From Hymenobacter sp. BT188 (GTDB taxonomy: Bacteria; Bacteroidota; Bacteroidia; Cytophagales; Hymenobacteraceae): a DNA stretch of 64,000 bases. Location: assembly GCF_014333585.1 (NCBI RefSeq), contig NZ_JACSCW010000004.1, positions 698,939 to 762,938 on the forward strand. The letters run 5' to 3'. Below, piece after piece: positions 28,269 to 36,079 of this stretch (its first letter is position 1; each line of letters opens with the position of its first letter). A program made the translations under genes and the position numbers. The notes below the pieces were generated by a model. It was not told the origin of the DNA, ran no database searches, and saw only the letters and a program-made list of their open reading frames with translations.

Positions 28269-28305
28269 AAAAAAGCCCCCCAGATAGTTTCTGGGGGGCT
28301 TTTTT
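28269..28305. terminator. Intrinsic terminator after hbd (GCCCCCC pair)
   Basis: AAAAAAGCCCCCCAGA-TAGT-TTCTGGGGGGCTTTTTT, 12 bp beyond the hbd stop on the minus strand. Confidence 0.9.
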
Positions 28306-28316
28306 GAAGAAAAAAA

Positions 28317-29207
28317 TTACTTCCGAAACCGAGAAGCAACTACCAGATCCTTGCTGCCCGGCGAGTGGGTGTAAAAGCCTTCGCCCGACTTCACGCCCAA
28401 GCGACCGGCCATTACCATGTTCACCAGCAGCGGGCAAGGGGCATATTTGGGGTTACCCAGACCCTCGTGCAACACCTGCAGAATGGCCAGGCACACATCA
28501 AGGCCAATAAAATCGGCTAGCTGCAAAGGGCCCATGGGGTGGGCCATGCCCAGTTTCATTACCGTGTCGATTTCCTCCACGCCGGCCACGCCCTCAAACA
28601 GGCTATAAATAGCCTCGTTGATCATGGGCATGAGGATGCGGTTGGCCACGAAACCGGGGTAATCATTCACCTCCGTGGGCGTTTTGCCCAACTGGCGCGA
28701 AATGTCCATTACCTGCTGCGTTACCGCATCGGAAGTAGCGTATCCGCGGATAACCTCCACGAGCTTCATTACTGGCACCGGATTCATGAAGTGCATCCCG
28801 ATTACCTGCTCAGCGCGCTTGGTGACAGCGGCAATGCGCGTAATGGAGATGGAAGACGTATTGGACGCCAGAATGGCTCCTTCGGGTGCGTACAGGTCGA
28901 GGTCGCGGAAGATCTGCAGCTTCAGGTCCACATTTTCGGTGGCCGCTTCCACCACAAGCTGGGCGTTGGTGACACCTTCAGCAATGCTGGTGTGAGTAGT
29001 AATGCGGCCCATAGTGGCCATTTTGTCGCCTTCGCTGAGGCTGCCTTTGGCTACCTGGCGGTCCAGATTTTTGCCAATCGTACCCAAGGCTTTATCCAGA
29101 GCGGGCTGTGAAATATCAATGAGCGTAACAGGAAATCCGTGCTGGGCAAAAACGTGAGCAATGCCATTGCCCATAGTGCCCGAGCCAATAACGGCGACGT
29201 GGAGCAT
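28317..29207 (-). CDS. hbd: 3-hydroxybutyryl-CoA dehydrogenase family protein
   Basis: NAD(P)-dependent 3-hydroxyacyl-CoA dehydrogenase. Rossmann motif VIGSGTMGNGIAHVFA is at the extreme N terminus. The signature GMHFMNPVPVMKLVEVIRG carries the catalytic His, and NDYPGFVANRILMPMINEAI gives the dimerisation domain. At 296 residues it is a short-form (butyryl-type) enzyme without a hydratase fusion. ATG at 29205-29207. A TAGTTTTG -7 element lies at 29261-29268 on the minus strand. With icmF elsewhere in the window it points to short-chain acyl-CoA metabolism. Confidence 0.93.
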   Translation of the reverse strand: MLHVAVIGSGTMGNGIAHVFAQHGFPVTLIDISQPALDKALGTIGKNLDRQVAKGSLSEGDKMATMGRITTHTSIAEGVTNAQLVVEAATENVDLKLQIFRDLDLYAPEGAILASNTSSISITRIAAVTKRAEQVIGMHFMNPVPVMKLVEVIRGYATSDAVTQQVMDISRQLGKTPTEVNDYPGFVANRILMPMINEAIYSLFEGVAGVEEIDTVMKLGMAHPMGPLQLADFIGLDVCLAILQVLHEGLGNPKYAPCPLLVNMVMAGRLGVKSGEGFYTHSPGSKDLVVASRFRK

Positions 29208-29581
29208 ACGAAAATATAAGTGGGTGGGAAGATGGATGTGACGACCGGTGGGCCGGGGCGCAAAACTAATCTGAAATGCAGCCAGCCCCAACTGTGACCT
29301 CCATCGGCCTACTCAGAGAATACTATTCGCTAAGTAATAAGTCAATTAAGTACAATCTGAAAAAAATAAAATTACTTTATAAATACGCATTCCAGCCTGT
29401 AGAGAGGCTTTTAGATCATATTTAGAACCTCTAATAAATAAATTGCGCTAGGGAGATATATCTTTTTTGAAAAGCGTCGCGTACAAATCCGCAAATCGCT
29501 TGCTAATTGGTTTCCTAACCACAATCAACTAGCTCCCGACGAAATTGTTTTTCCCTCACCCTACACCTCAACCCTAATACC
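29208..29581. other. Intergenic region between hbd and a tiny membrane protein gene
   Basis: 374 bp between divergent genes. It holds the hbd -7 element (29261-29268), then an AT-rich stretch with a weak AGAGGCTTTT / AGAACCTCT inverted repeat near 29401-29431. No ORF supported. Confidence 0.6.
29261..29268 (-). promoter_or_regulatory. hbd promoter -7 element (TAGTTTTG)
   Basis: An exact TAnnTTTG match on the minus strand, about 54 bp before the hbd ATG. A TTG lies 16 bases further upstream as a possible -33 element. Confidence 0.55.
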
Positions 29582-29743
29582 ATGGGAAATCTCCTGTACA
29601 TCATTGCCGTCATCCTCGTTATTATTTGGCTGCTCGGCTTCCTGGGCTTCAATAGCTTTGGCTTAGGCAACTTGATTCACATTTTGCTCGTCATCGCCAT
29701 CATCGCTGTGGTACTGCGTTTGGTTCGGGGCGGCACCGTTTAA
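29582..29743 (+). CDS. DUF5670 / lmo0937-type small membrane protein (53 aa)
   Basis: Too short for most gene callers. It starts MGNLLYIIAVILVIIWLL and continues GFLGFNSFGLGNLIHILLVI with a final basic RLVRGGTV. Two membrane helices are separated by a Gly/Asn/Phe-rich turn; this pattern matches the lmo0937/DUF5670 family of tiny membrane proteins, whose function is unknown and which are often stress-induced. ATG 29582-29584, stop TAA 29741-29743. A strong terminator follows at 29804. Confidence 0.8.
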   Translation: MGNLLYIIAVILVIIWLLGFLGFNSFGLGNLIHILLVIAIIAVVLRLVRGGTV

Positions 29744-29803
29744 ATGCCTCTGTATGAGTAGCTGTTAGGTGCTGCTCAGCCTTCTAAAGAATCTAAAAAA
29801 CGA

Positions 29804-29839
29804 AAAGAGCCGCTGTTCCGGATGGAACAGCGGCTCTTT
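29804..29839. terminator. Bidirectional intrinsic terminator
   Basis: AAAGAGCCGCTGTTCC-GGAT-GGAACAGCGGCTCTTT, a perfect 16-base stem between the DUF5670 gene (plus) and the outer-membrane gene (minus). A separate CTGGGGGGCAATTTT word follows at about 29855. Confidence 0.9.
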
Positions 29840-29872
29840 GGCGTTGCAGCCCCGCTGGGGGGCAATTTTCGG

Positions 29873-30688
29873 TTACTTCAGGTCAAACAGAAAGCTGAAG
29901 CGAATGACAGGCTGACCATAGATATCGTCGAGGCCATCGTTGAAGTTGTAGAGCACTACAATGTCGGCAGCAGCCCGGTCGCTGAAGCGGCTGCGGTAGC
30001 CAACGCCTGCTAGGGGCGTATTCACGGTAATCTTGCCGGTAGAAATAACGCCTGTGTTCTGGTCCTGGAATAGCACTTCCGCTCGTGTTACTTCATATTC
30101 ACCGTGCATAAAAAAGTCTTTGTAGAAGATAAACTGAGCAAAGCCTTTCAACCCAATATTATTGGTTTGATAGCTGGAAGGCGTACCCGGAGCCCGGAAC
30201 TGAGCCGGAATCGAGTAGTTGTTGAAAGCATACGATATGCCCGGCCCCACCGCAAATCGCTCATTAATACGATAGCCAATAGCAGGCGCTATACTGGCGC
30301 TGAACTGACTGCCGTAGGCTGAACTGCCATTGTAGCCGAGACCAAAATTGGCGTACAGGAAGTACTTGCGCAGCGGCTTTGGCTGCTCCGAAGCCCGGCT
30401 ACCTTCTGGAAACTCTAACCCAGACGGGCTGTCTCTGTTAGGCCTGGTTTGAGTAGGTAGAGGCTCGTCTACGGGTGGCGGTGGTGGTACGGGCACGGCC
30501 GGACGCGCCTCGTACTCCTTCTGCTGAGTTGGCGGGGTGACGGGTACAGGTGCGGCCGGAGGAGCCGTATTCAGCTGTGGCTTGGCCGGCGCGGGCCGTG
30601 CCGTCGTATCAGTTTGGGCTAAAGCAGCGGCCGGAGCCATAAACAGGGCGGCCCCAGCCAGGGCCCACGGGAGCAAGGTGCGTTTCAT
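29873..30688 (-). CDS. Outer-membrane beta-barrel protein with proline-rich N-terminal linker
   Basis: An exported protein of 271 residues. The signal peptide (MKRTLLPWALAGAALFMAPA, cut near ALAQ) is followed by a Pro/Ala-rich disordered region of about 70 residues, including VPVPPPPPVDEPLP. A beta-barrel follows with alternating strands (FLYANFGLGYNGSS, FAVGPGISYAFNNYS, PLAGVGYRSRFSDRAA) and an aromatic-ended last strand VIRFSFLFDLK. It resembles the PorT/OmpA-like barrel group of Bacteroidota; no specific function. ATG at 30686-30688, 17 bp beyond the stop of the upstream ABC-F gene. Confidence 0.82.
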   Translation of the reverse strand: MKRTLLPWALAGAALFMAPAAALAQTDTTARPAPAKPQLNTAPPAAPVPVTPPTQQKEYEARPAVPVPPPPPVDEPLPTQTRPNRDSPSGLEFPEGSRASEQPKPLRKYFLYANFGLGYNGSSAYGSQFSASIAPAIGYRINERFAVGPGISYAFNNYSIPAQFRAPGTPSSYQTNNIGLKGFAQFIFYKDFFMHGEYEVTRAEVLFQDQNTGVISTGKITVNTPLAGVGYRSRFSDRAAADIVVLYNFNDGLDDIYGQPVIRFSFLFDLK

Positions 30689-30705
30689 AGATAGCTGCAA
30701 CGAGC

Positions 30706-32328
30706 TTAAGACACAAGTTGGTACATGCGTTGGCGTTGAGCCTTAATGGTCTCGTCGGCCAAATATTCTTCGTAGCTCATGCGCCGGTCAATGATGCCGT
30801 CGGGCGTAAGCTCGATAATGCGATTAGCAATCGTCTCAATAAACTGTAAGTCGTGTGATACGAACAGCAGCGAGCCGGTATAATCGCGCAGGCTGTTGTT
30901 GAGCGCCGTGATGCTTTCCAGATCGAGGTGGTTCGTTGGGTCGTCCATCACCAGTACATTGCCGCTCTCCAACATCATTTTGGATAGCATACAACGTACT
31001 TTTTCGCCTCCGCTCAGCACGTTCGACTTCTTCAGCGACTCTTCGCCCGAGAATAGCATACGACCCAAAAAGCCCCGAATAAAGCTCTCATCCTTCTCCC
31101 TAGAATACTGCCGCAGCCAATCTACTAGGTTCAGGTCGGTATCGAAGAACTCGTGGTTTTCGCGCGGAAAGTAAGATGGCGTGATAGTGGTGCCCCACTT
31201 GAAGTTGCCCGTGTCCGGCCGCACCTGCTCGAACAGGATATCAAACAGGAGGGAAGGAGCGCGGTCGTCGCGGCTGATGATGGCTACTTTATCCTTTTTA
31301 TCCAGCGAGAAAGTAACGTTGCGGAATACGTTTTGGCCGTCCACCTTCTTGCTCAGGTTTTCTACCGTTAGCAGCTGGTTGCCGGCCTCACGATCGGCCT
31401 TGAAGGCGATATATGGATAGCGGCGCGAACTGGGCTTGATGTCTTCCAGCGTCAGCTTTTGCAGCAGCTTCTGGCGCGATGTAGCCTGCTTACTTTTGCT
31501 GGCGTTGGCCGAAAAGCGGCGCACGAACTCTTCCAGTTCTTTGCGCTTATCGTCGGTCTTCTTGTTAGCGTCCTGCTTCTGCTTCATCACCAACTGGGAG
31601 CTTTCGTACCAGAAGGAGTAGTTGCCGGGAAACATCGTGAGTTTCGAGAAGTCCAGATCGGCCATGTAGTTACACACGGCATCGAGAAAGTGGCGGTCGT
31701 GGCTGACCACAATCACTGTGTTCTGAAACGAGTCGAGGAAGTTTTCCAGCCACAGTACCGTTTCGGCATCCAAGCCGTTGGTAGGCTCGTCGAGCAGCAG
31801 CACGTCGGGGTTGCCGAATAAGGCTTGCGCGAGGAGCACCCGCACTTTGTCGGAGCCGCCGAGGTCGGCCATCATGGTGAAGTGCTTATCTTCACCAATA
31901 CCCAGACCCGACAGCAACTCGGCCGCTTCGTACTCGGCATTCCAGCCTTCCAGGTCAGCAAACTCGCCTTCCAGCTGTGCGGCCCGCTCGCCGTCGGCGT
32001 CCGTGAAGTCGGCCTTGGCATACAGCGCGTCTTTTTCCTCCATCACCTTCCACAGGCGCGTGTGGCCCATAATCACGGTTTGGAGAACGGGGTATTGGTC
32101 GTAGGCAAACTGATCCTGGCGCAGCACCGAAAGGCGGGCACCGGCAGGCATATTCACTGAGCCCGTATTAGGCTCAATTTCGCCCGATAATATCTTCAGA
32201 AACGTGGATTTACCAGCTCCATTGGCTCCAATGAGGCCATACACGTTGCCGGGCATGAACTTAATGGTAACATCTTCAAACAATATGCGCTTACCGTAGC
32301 GCAGGCTTACATTGGAGGTACTAATCAT
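30706..32328 (-). CDS. ABC-F family ATPase, YbiT-like, with degenerate second nucleotide site
   Basis: A soluble twin-cassette protein acting on ribosomes, not a transporter. Cassette 1 is intact: GLIGANGAGKSTFLKIL, DLGGSDKVRVLLAQAL, LLLDEPTNGLDAETV. The linker FVRRFSANASKSKQATSRQK is characteristic of the YbiT branch. In cassette 2 the Walker A position reads VAIISRDDRAPSLLFDIL with no GKS/T, and Walker B reads LVMDDPTNHLD with Asp in place of the catalytic Glu, although LSGGEKVRCML remains. The ATG at 32328 starts MISTSNVSLRYGKRILFEDV; the frame is open to 32421. Confidence 0.93.
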   Translation of the reverse strand: MISTSNVSLRYGKRILFEDVTIKFMPGNVYGLIGANGAGKSTFLKILSGEIEPNTGSVNMPAGARLSVLRQDQFAYDQYPVLQTVIMGHTRLWKVMEEKDALYAKADFTDADGERAAQLEGEFADLEGWNAEYEAAELLSGLGIGEDKHFTMMADLGGSDKVRVLLAQALFGNPDVLLLDEPTNGLDAETVLWLENFLDSFQNTVIVVSHDRHFLDAVCNYMADLDFSKLTMFPGNYSFWYESSQLVMKQKQDANKKTDDKRKELEEFVRRFSANASKSKQATSRQKLLQKLTLEDIKPSSRRYPYIAFKADREAGNQLLTVENLSKKVDGQNVFRNVTFSLDKKDKVAIISRDDRAPSLLFDILFEQVRPDTGNFKWGTTITPSYFPRENHEFFDTDLNLVDWLRQYSREKDESFIRGFLGRMLFSGEESLKKSNVLSGGEKVRCMLSKMMLESGNVLVMDDPTNHLDLESITALNNSLRDYTGSLLFVSHDLQFIETIANRIIELTPDGIIDRRMSYEEYLADETIKAQRQRMYQLVS

Positions 32329-32685
32329 AGAGGTGTGGATGCTGAAAACGAAAAATCGTTGGTGCCAACCTTGGAATAAGGACAATTCGGCGCGCAAAAG
32401 TACGCAAAATGCCCTGCGCACACGCTGTCTGGCTAACTATAAACGTCAAAATAGACAATCAGGCAAAGACAGTGTAGTGCTCATACTCAACAATTTGGCT
32501 AGAAAAAAAGCCCCCTGCGGTGTCAAAAACCAAAAAAATATATGGCTTGCACAACATCCCGCCGGATAAAAGAGTATAAAAAGCAAATGGAAATGCTAAT
32601 CTTAGGCGACTGACTAACAGTTATCGTTGCCCTGGCAGTTCCTCTACCTCACTGATTCACCTTTTCACATTTTCCCCTTACCTGT
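32329..32685. other. Intergenic region between the ABC-F and DUF4199 genes
   Basis: 357 bp between divergent genes. It contains the TACTTTTG element and a lone AAAAAAAGCCCCCTG near 32505-32516 resembling a decayed copy of the recurrent word. No gene supported. Confidence 0.6.
32395..32402 (-). promoter_or_regulatory. ABC-F gene promoter -7 element (TACTTTTG)
   Basis: An exact TAnnTTTG on the minus strand, 66 bp before the chosen ATG. It lies inside the extended frame to 32421, which supports the shorter start. Confidence 0.55.
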
Positions 32686-33153
32686 ATGGGTGCGTTTCGA
32701 TTAACCGCTGAAAACAATGGAGTTCGCGTAGGTCTGTTCACGGGCGTTGCGATGATGGCTTACTTCCTGATTGCCAATCTGCTGGGCTTTGTTCGCATCG
32801 AATACAGCTTCCTAAATGCCGGTATTCTGGCCGTAGGAGCCTGCGTGGCAATCGCGCGTCTTAAGCGCGAGAAAGGCGACAAGCTACCGTATTTGCAGGG
32901 TTTTGGAACGGGTATCGTGACGTCGCTCGTGGCTTCGGTCGCTTTTGGATTGTTCTTCATTATCTATTCCTCCATTAATCGCGATTTTATGGAGCAGACG
33001 CAGGCTCAGGATCTGTTTGGCTTTGACTTATCGGTAACAATTGCCTTCCTCGCCATTGTATTGCAAGGTGCAATGGGAGGTATGATTGTCTCGCTCATCG
33101 CTATGCAGTACTTTAAGAGCCCTGATCATAAGCCCATGAAGGGAATTGAGTAA
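32686..33153 (+). CDS. DUF4199 membrane protein
   Basis: A 155-residue protein with four hydrophobic segments (GLFTGVAMMAYFLIANLL; FLNAGILAVGACVAIARL; TGIVTSLVASVAFGLFFIIY; TIAFLAIVLQGAMGGMIVSL) and the family-typical loop with KREKGDKLPYLQGFGTG between helices 2 and 3. DUF4199 is widespread in Bacteroidota with unknown function. ATG at 32686. A long-armed terminator follows at 33173. Confidence 0.85.
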   Translation: MGAFRLTAENNGVRVGLFTGVAMMAYFLIANLLGFVRIEYSFLNAGILAVGACVAIARLKREKGDKLPYLQGFGTGIVTSLVASVAFGLFFIIYSSINRDFMEQTQAQDLFGFDLSVTIAFLAIVLQGAMGGMIVSLIAMQYFKSPDHKPMKGIE

Positions 33154-33172
33154 TAGCTGAGTATACAAGTAG

Positions 33173-33222
33173 CCACCAAGAAAAAGCCCCCCAGAACTGT
33201 TCTGGGGGGCTTTTTCTTGGTG
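33173..33222. terminator. Extended-arm terminator after the DUF4199 gene (GCCCCCC pair)
   Basis: CCACCAAGAAAAAGCCCCCC ... GGGGGGCTTTTTCTTGGTGG. The arms continue past the A/T tracts for about eight more bases, unlike an ordinary terminator. Confidence 0.9.
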
Positions 33223-33429
33223 GCAATTTTCGGGAAAGGTTTGCTACGAAACTATGGGGATAGATGGATTGGACCAAATTCAGAAATTTTTATAAATCTT
33301 TTGTATGTTATACTTATAGCATATATATTTGTACTATATAAAAAGGCAGCTACACAAAACCTTTTTATTATCCACTCGTTTCAGCCTTTAATTGAACGCA
33401 CGCATTAGTATTTTTTATCACTGCTTTCT

Positions 33430-33834
33430 ATGAAATCAATATTTCTACTCGCACTTTTCATCTGCTGTTTTTACGCGCCTGCCTCCGCTCAAAAGCGCGA
33501 CGTGTATGCTGAGCGTCCAGGTAGCTTAATGCCATCATTAGCCCGCGTAGATAACCTGACACGTGATATGAGCAGCAATCTTCGGTTGAATGAAGCCCAG
33601 TACATTCGGTTGCGCTCGGTCAATCAGATCAAACTCGCTCGTCTGAATGAAATTGAGTACGAATTCACGGATGCCGAGCAGCGTCGTCAAAAAGCTGCTG
33701 AGCTGGAGGCGCAATACGAAGCTGAGTGCAGCCGCATCCTGACTCCAACTCAATTAAGTGTTTTCCGTGCTGAGCAAAATCAACAGCCTGATCAACCCAG
33801 TAAAACTGATTCCAACGAAGGCGGATTAGGCTAA
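33430..33834 (+). CDS. Small exported protein, LTxxQ-like family, paralogue 3
   Basis: A 134-residue protein with signal peptide MKSIFLLALFICCFYAPASA. The mature part repeats the family pattern of the genes at 13552 and 14242: DNLTRDMSSNLRLNEAQYIR, LRSVNQIKLARLNE, then AAELEAQYEAECSRILTPTQ and LSVFRAEQ. Its LTPTQ is the clearest match to the LTxxQ motif of Spy/CpxP-type periplasmic chaperones in the three paralogues. A hydrophilic tail with DQPSKTDSNEGGLG is unique to this copy. Terminator at 33869. Confidence 0.8.
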   Translation: MKSIFLLALFICCFYAPASAQKRDVYAERPGSLMPSLARVDNLTRDMSSNLRLNEAQYIRLRSVNQIKLARLNEIEYEFTDAEQRRQKAAELEAQYEAECSRILTPTQLSVFRAEQNQQPDQPSKTDSNEGGLG

Positions 33835-33868
33835 ATAGCCTCGACCACCTGTTGAAAAAATATTTTTT

Positions 33869-33918
33869 AACCACAAAAAAGCCCCCCAGAAACATATCTG
33901 GGGGGCTTTTTTGTGGTT
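33869..33918. terminator. Extended-arm terminator after paralogue 3 (GCCCCCC pair)
   Basis: AACCACAAAAAAGCCCCCCA ... GGGGGGCTTTTTTGTGGTT, again with complementary flanks outside the A/T tracts. It is shared with the convergent lipoprotein gene at 33967. Confidence 0.9.
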
Positions 33919-33966
33919 GTTTTTCTGCCTATCGCCATGCTGGCATAGAAATGCTCTCACGTTATT

Positions 33967-34368
33967 CTATGATGCCGGCACTGCCAAGGGACGTTCATAC
34001 AAAACCTCCGTTACTACTCCTAAAGGACCGAAGCGCAGGGTAATTTTGTTGGCAGAGGAGCGCTGATGGCTTGGTTCGCACTGCGTGCCGGGCTCAACAT
34101 AATAATAATAGGTTTTCTCAGTCTGAGCGCTCAGTTCTTCCTCATCGGGGCGGCCGAGTAAGTTGTCAATGCTGGCAATGCGGGCTCCATACAACTGGTC
34201 CCGGTAGCGGTTCAACGCTGGTAGCTGCGCGGCTCGCTTATTTTGGCAGGCGTAGGGGTCGCTGCGCCATGCCGCATCATCAAACCCTTCTATTTTGGGC
34301 AACGCATGCCCACAAGCAGTTAGAAATAAGGTGGCCGCTCCGGCCGCAAAAACTCGAAATAGGTGCAT
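33967..34368 (-). CDS. Hypothetical lipoprotein, possibly SmpA/BamE-like
   Basis: A 133-residue lipoprotein: signal MHLFRVFAAGAATLFLTACG with lipobox LTAC at residue 19. The mature part contains RDQLYGARIASIDNLLGRPDEEE, the helix followed by LLGxPD that SmpA/OmlA (BamE) domains show, then KTYYYYVEPG and ITLRFGPLGVVTEVLYERP strands. The BamE likeness is by motif only, and such domains occur in many unrelated lipoproteins. ATG at 34366-34368. Convergent with the 33430 gene. Confidence 0.75.
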   Translation of the reverse strand: MHLFRVFAAGAATLFLTACGHALPKIEGFDDAAWRSDPYACQNKRAAQLPALNRYRDQLYGARIASIDNLLGRPDEEELSAQTEKTYYYYVEPGTQCEPSHQRSSANKITLRFGPLGVVTEVLYERPLAVPAS

Positions 34369-34478
34369 AGGCTGACAAGCGCAAAGGTGGGGCGATAGGT
34401 CGGCCGTTAGTGGACTGAGTATTCGACGCTATGCCGCTAAGCTACTTGTTAAGAACCGAATGAAAGACGATTAGTTGC

Positions 34479-34796
34479 TTAGAATAAGTCAGTGGGCGGG
34501 GTGGATGGTTTAAAATCCGATATAGCCTTCTCCTGCTCCCAATATTCAAACTGATCGGAAGTGAGGCGGGCCGCCATAAACTCGCGTAGATAAATACCAC
34601 GTCGCTCTAAACAAAAAAGTTGAAACTGAGGGAGGAGACATGTCATGTCGAGGCCCTGCTGTCGGAACCGGCGACGATTATCAGCGTCTAGCGTGTCGAG
34701 CCAGTCGTTAAAGTCAGTTTCAGTAGGATAAAGCTCACGGGCCTGTCGGTAATAGGCAGCCGTAGCACGCGCGATTAAGTGCGGCAAGGAAGACAT
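34479..34796 (-). CDS. Hypothetical protein (105 aa)
   Basis: A soluble, Tyr/Arg-rich protein: ATAAYYRQARELYPTETDFN, then NRRRFRQQGLDMTCLLPQFQ and YLREFMAARLTSDQFEYWEQ. It has no signal peptide or membrane segment and is probably all helical. I do not recognise the family. Coding composition matches the genome better than its AT-rich surroundings do. ATG at 34794-34796. Confidence 0.6.
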   Translation of the reverse strand: MSSLPHLIARATAAYYRQARELYPTETDFNDWLDTLDADNRRRFRQQGLDMTCLLPQFQLFCLERRGIYLREFMAARLTSDQFEYWEQEKAISDFKPSTPPTDLF

Positions 34797-35292
34797 GAAT
34801 AAGAGAAATGCAAAGGCGGAAGCAGGGAGCGGGGCGAGGTACTGGTAAGCGTAATCTTAAGCTAATCTGGGCCAGAAGTAGGAGTGAGAAATAAGGCGTT
34901 TATCGAAGCTGAACAGTAAGTTGAAAACTAATTACCGATTAATCTACTGAAATTACACCTTAATTCTGCTCAAAAGCTACTTACAAAGGTCAGAGAGTTT
35001 GTTTTTATGCGAATGAAGAACAATATGAAAGTATGTATTTGCTTTATTATTGCTTGGCAAAAGACAATTTAATGCATAAATTTAAGGATAATTTCTGTAT
35101 AAACAACAAGTAGACCAGCTTATATGGAACGATGCTTCAAAATGTAATTATTTAATATATATTACACTCTAGCACTAGGTTTTATTTACAGTTATCCTTT
35201 GTAATTCCAAGAATTAAGCAGTAGGAATATGCTGTGTTTAAAACCTGGTTATTAGTCTGAAAAGCCATGGCAACGCTCTTCAGCGTGTTTTT
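34797..35292. other. AT-rich gene-free stretch
   Basis: 496 bp, clearly more AT-rich than the window. Only tiny ORFs occur. No terminator, promoter, tRNA or repeat could be identified. Confidence 0.6.
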
Positions 35293-35676
35293 CTAAGCGC
35301 TACGGTTGCAGTAAGTGTCGAACACTTTTCCCATTTCCCAGCTATAGCAGGCTTTTTGTATTAATTGCCGACCACGCTGTTGTAAGGTTACCATTGTATC
35401 ATATAGTTTTTCGGTCGCGGGCGCTAATGATCTAGTATGACGCGTAAGCAGCGTAATCTGCTGGCCATTGGAATAGTAAAGCGTCAACTCCGCGCCTTCC
35501 AAAGGCTGGGGCACCCGAACACTAAGCGTAGCTGGTGGCTGGCGCGAAGTGAATAGCAGGAACAATGTCAGACGAGCCAATAGCTGCTGCTGAATCTGAG
35601 GTGAAATCTCAGCCGCATGCATCAGCGGCTGCAACTCACAGTGCAGTTGTTTTGATAAGGCGCTAAACGTTGTCAT
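35293..35676 (-). CDS. Hypothetical protein (127 aa)
   Basis: A soluble protein: helical first half (LSKQLHCELQPLMHAAEISP, QQQLLARLTLFLLFTSRQPP), a beta-rich middle (ATLSVRVPQPLEGAELTLYY) and a C-terminal helix ending FDTYCNRSA. No signal peptide. Family not recognised. It is isolated, with AT-rich flanks of 400-500 bp on both sides. ATG at 35674-35676. Confidence 0.55.
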   Translation of the reverse strand: MTTFSALSKQLHCELQPLMHAAEISPQIQQQLLARLTLFLLFTSRQPPATLSVRVPQPLEGAELTLYYSNGQQITLLTRHTRSLAPATEKLYDTMVTLQQRGRQLIQKACYSWEMGKVFDTYCNRSA

Positions 35677-36079
35677 AAGAGGCTGTATGACAAGAGTGTA
35701 TCATGAACCCGCTTACTCAAGCGAATCCGATGCAGTAGGTGAGAGGAGCGGAGGGTAATAGAATTTTATAACGCAGAAGTAATTATATTGTATAATACAG
35801 TGAAAATAATAGAATGTTGCATTGTATTTCATTAATTTTTGTAGTAGCGATTTGTGTCTTTATATGTGATTAATCATACGTAAATGTGAGCTATAAACTT
35901 CTAGATGATAGCGTTAAACATGCTTTTTTGCTATTTGATCAATTGATCATCAGCGGGCATAAAACGATTTTTGAGTTCTTTAAGCAATAATTACTGCATT
36001 ATGATGTTAAAGTTGAAAGGCCCGACTTTTGCGTAAGCCTTGTTTTACCCTATTTTCGCAACACCAGCTCCAGCCGATA
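35677..36079. other. AT-rich spacer upstream of the L,D-transpeptidase-like gene
   Basis: 403 bp, AT-rich. It contains paired palindromes TTGATCAA-TTGATCA at about 35936-35950 and a GACTTTTG (NAnnTTTG) element at 36024-36031 that could be the -7 element of the next gene. Confidence 0.5.

Noticed and set aside
33217..33408. 63-aa ORF with a hydrophobic stretch between the DUF4199 gene and small exported paralogue 3
   Set aside because: It starts with GTG inside the T-tract and flank of a strong terminator, is very AT-rich and has no promoter.
36029..36079. Longer start (TTG) for the L,D-transpeptidase-like gene
   Set aside because: It would bury the signal peptide, and the GACTTTTG element at 36024-36031 suggests transcription begins downstream of it.
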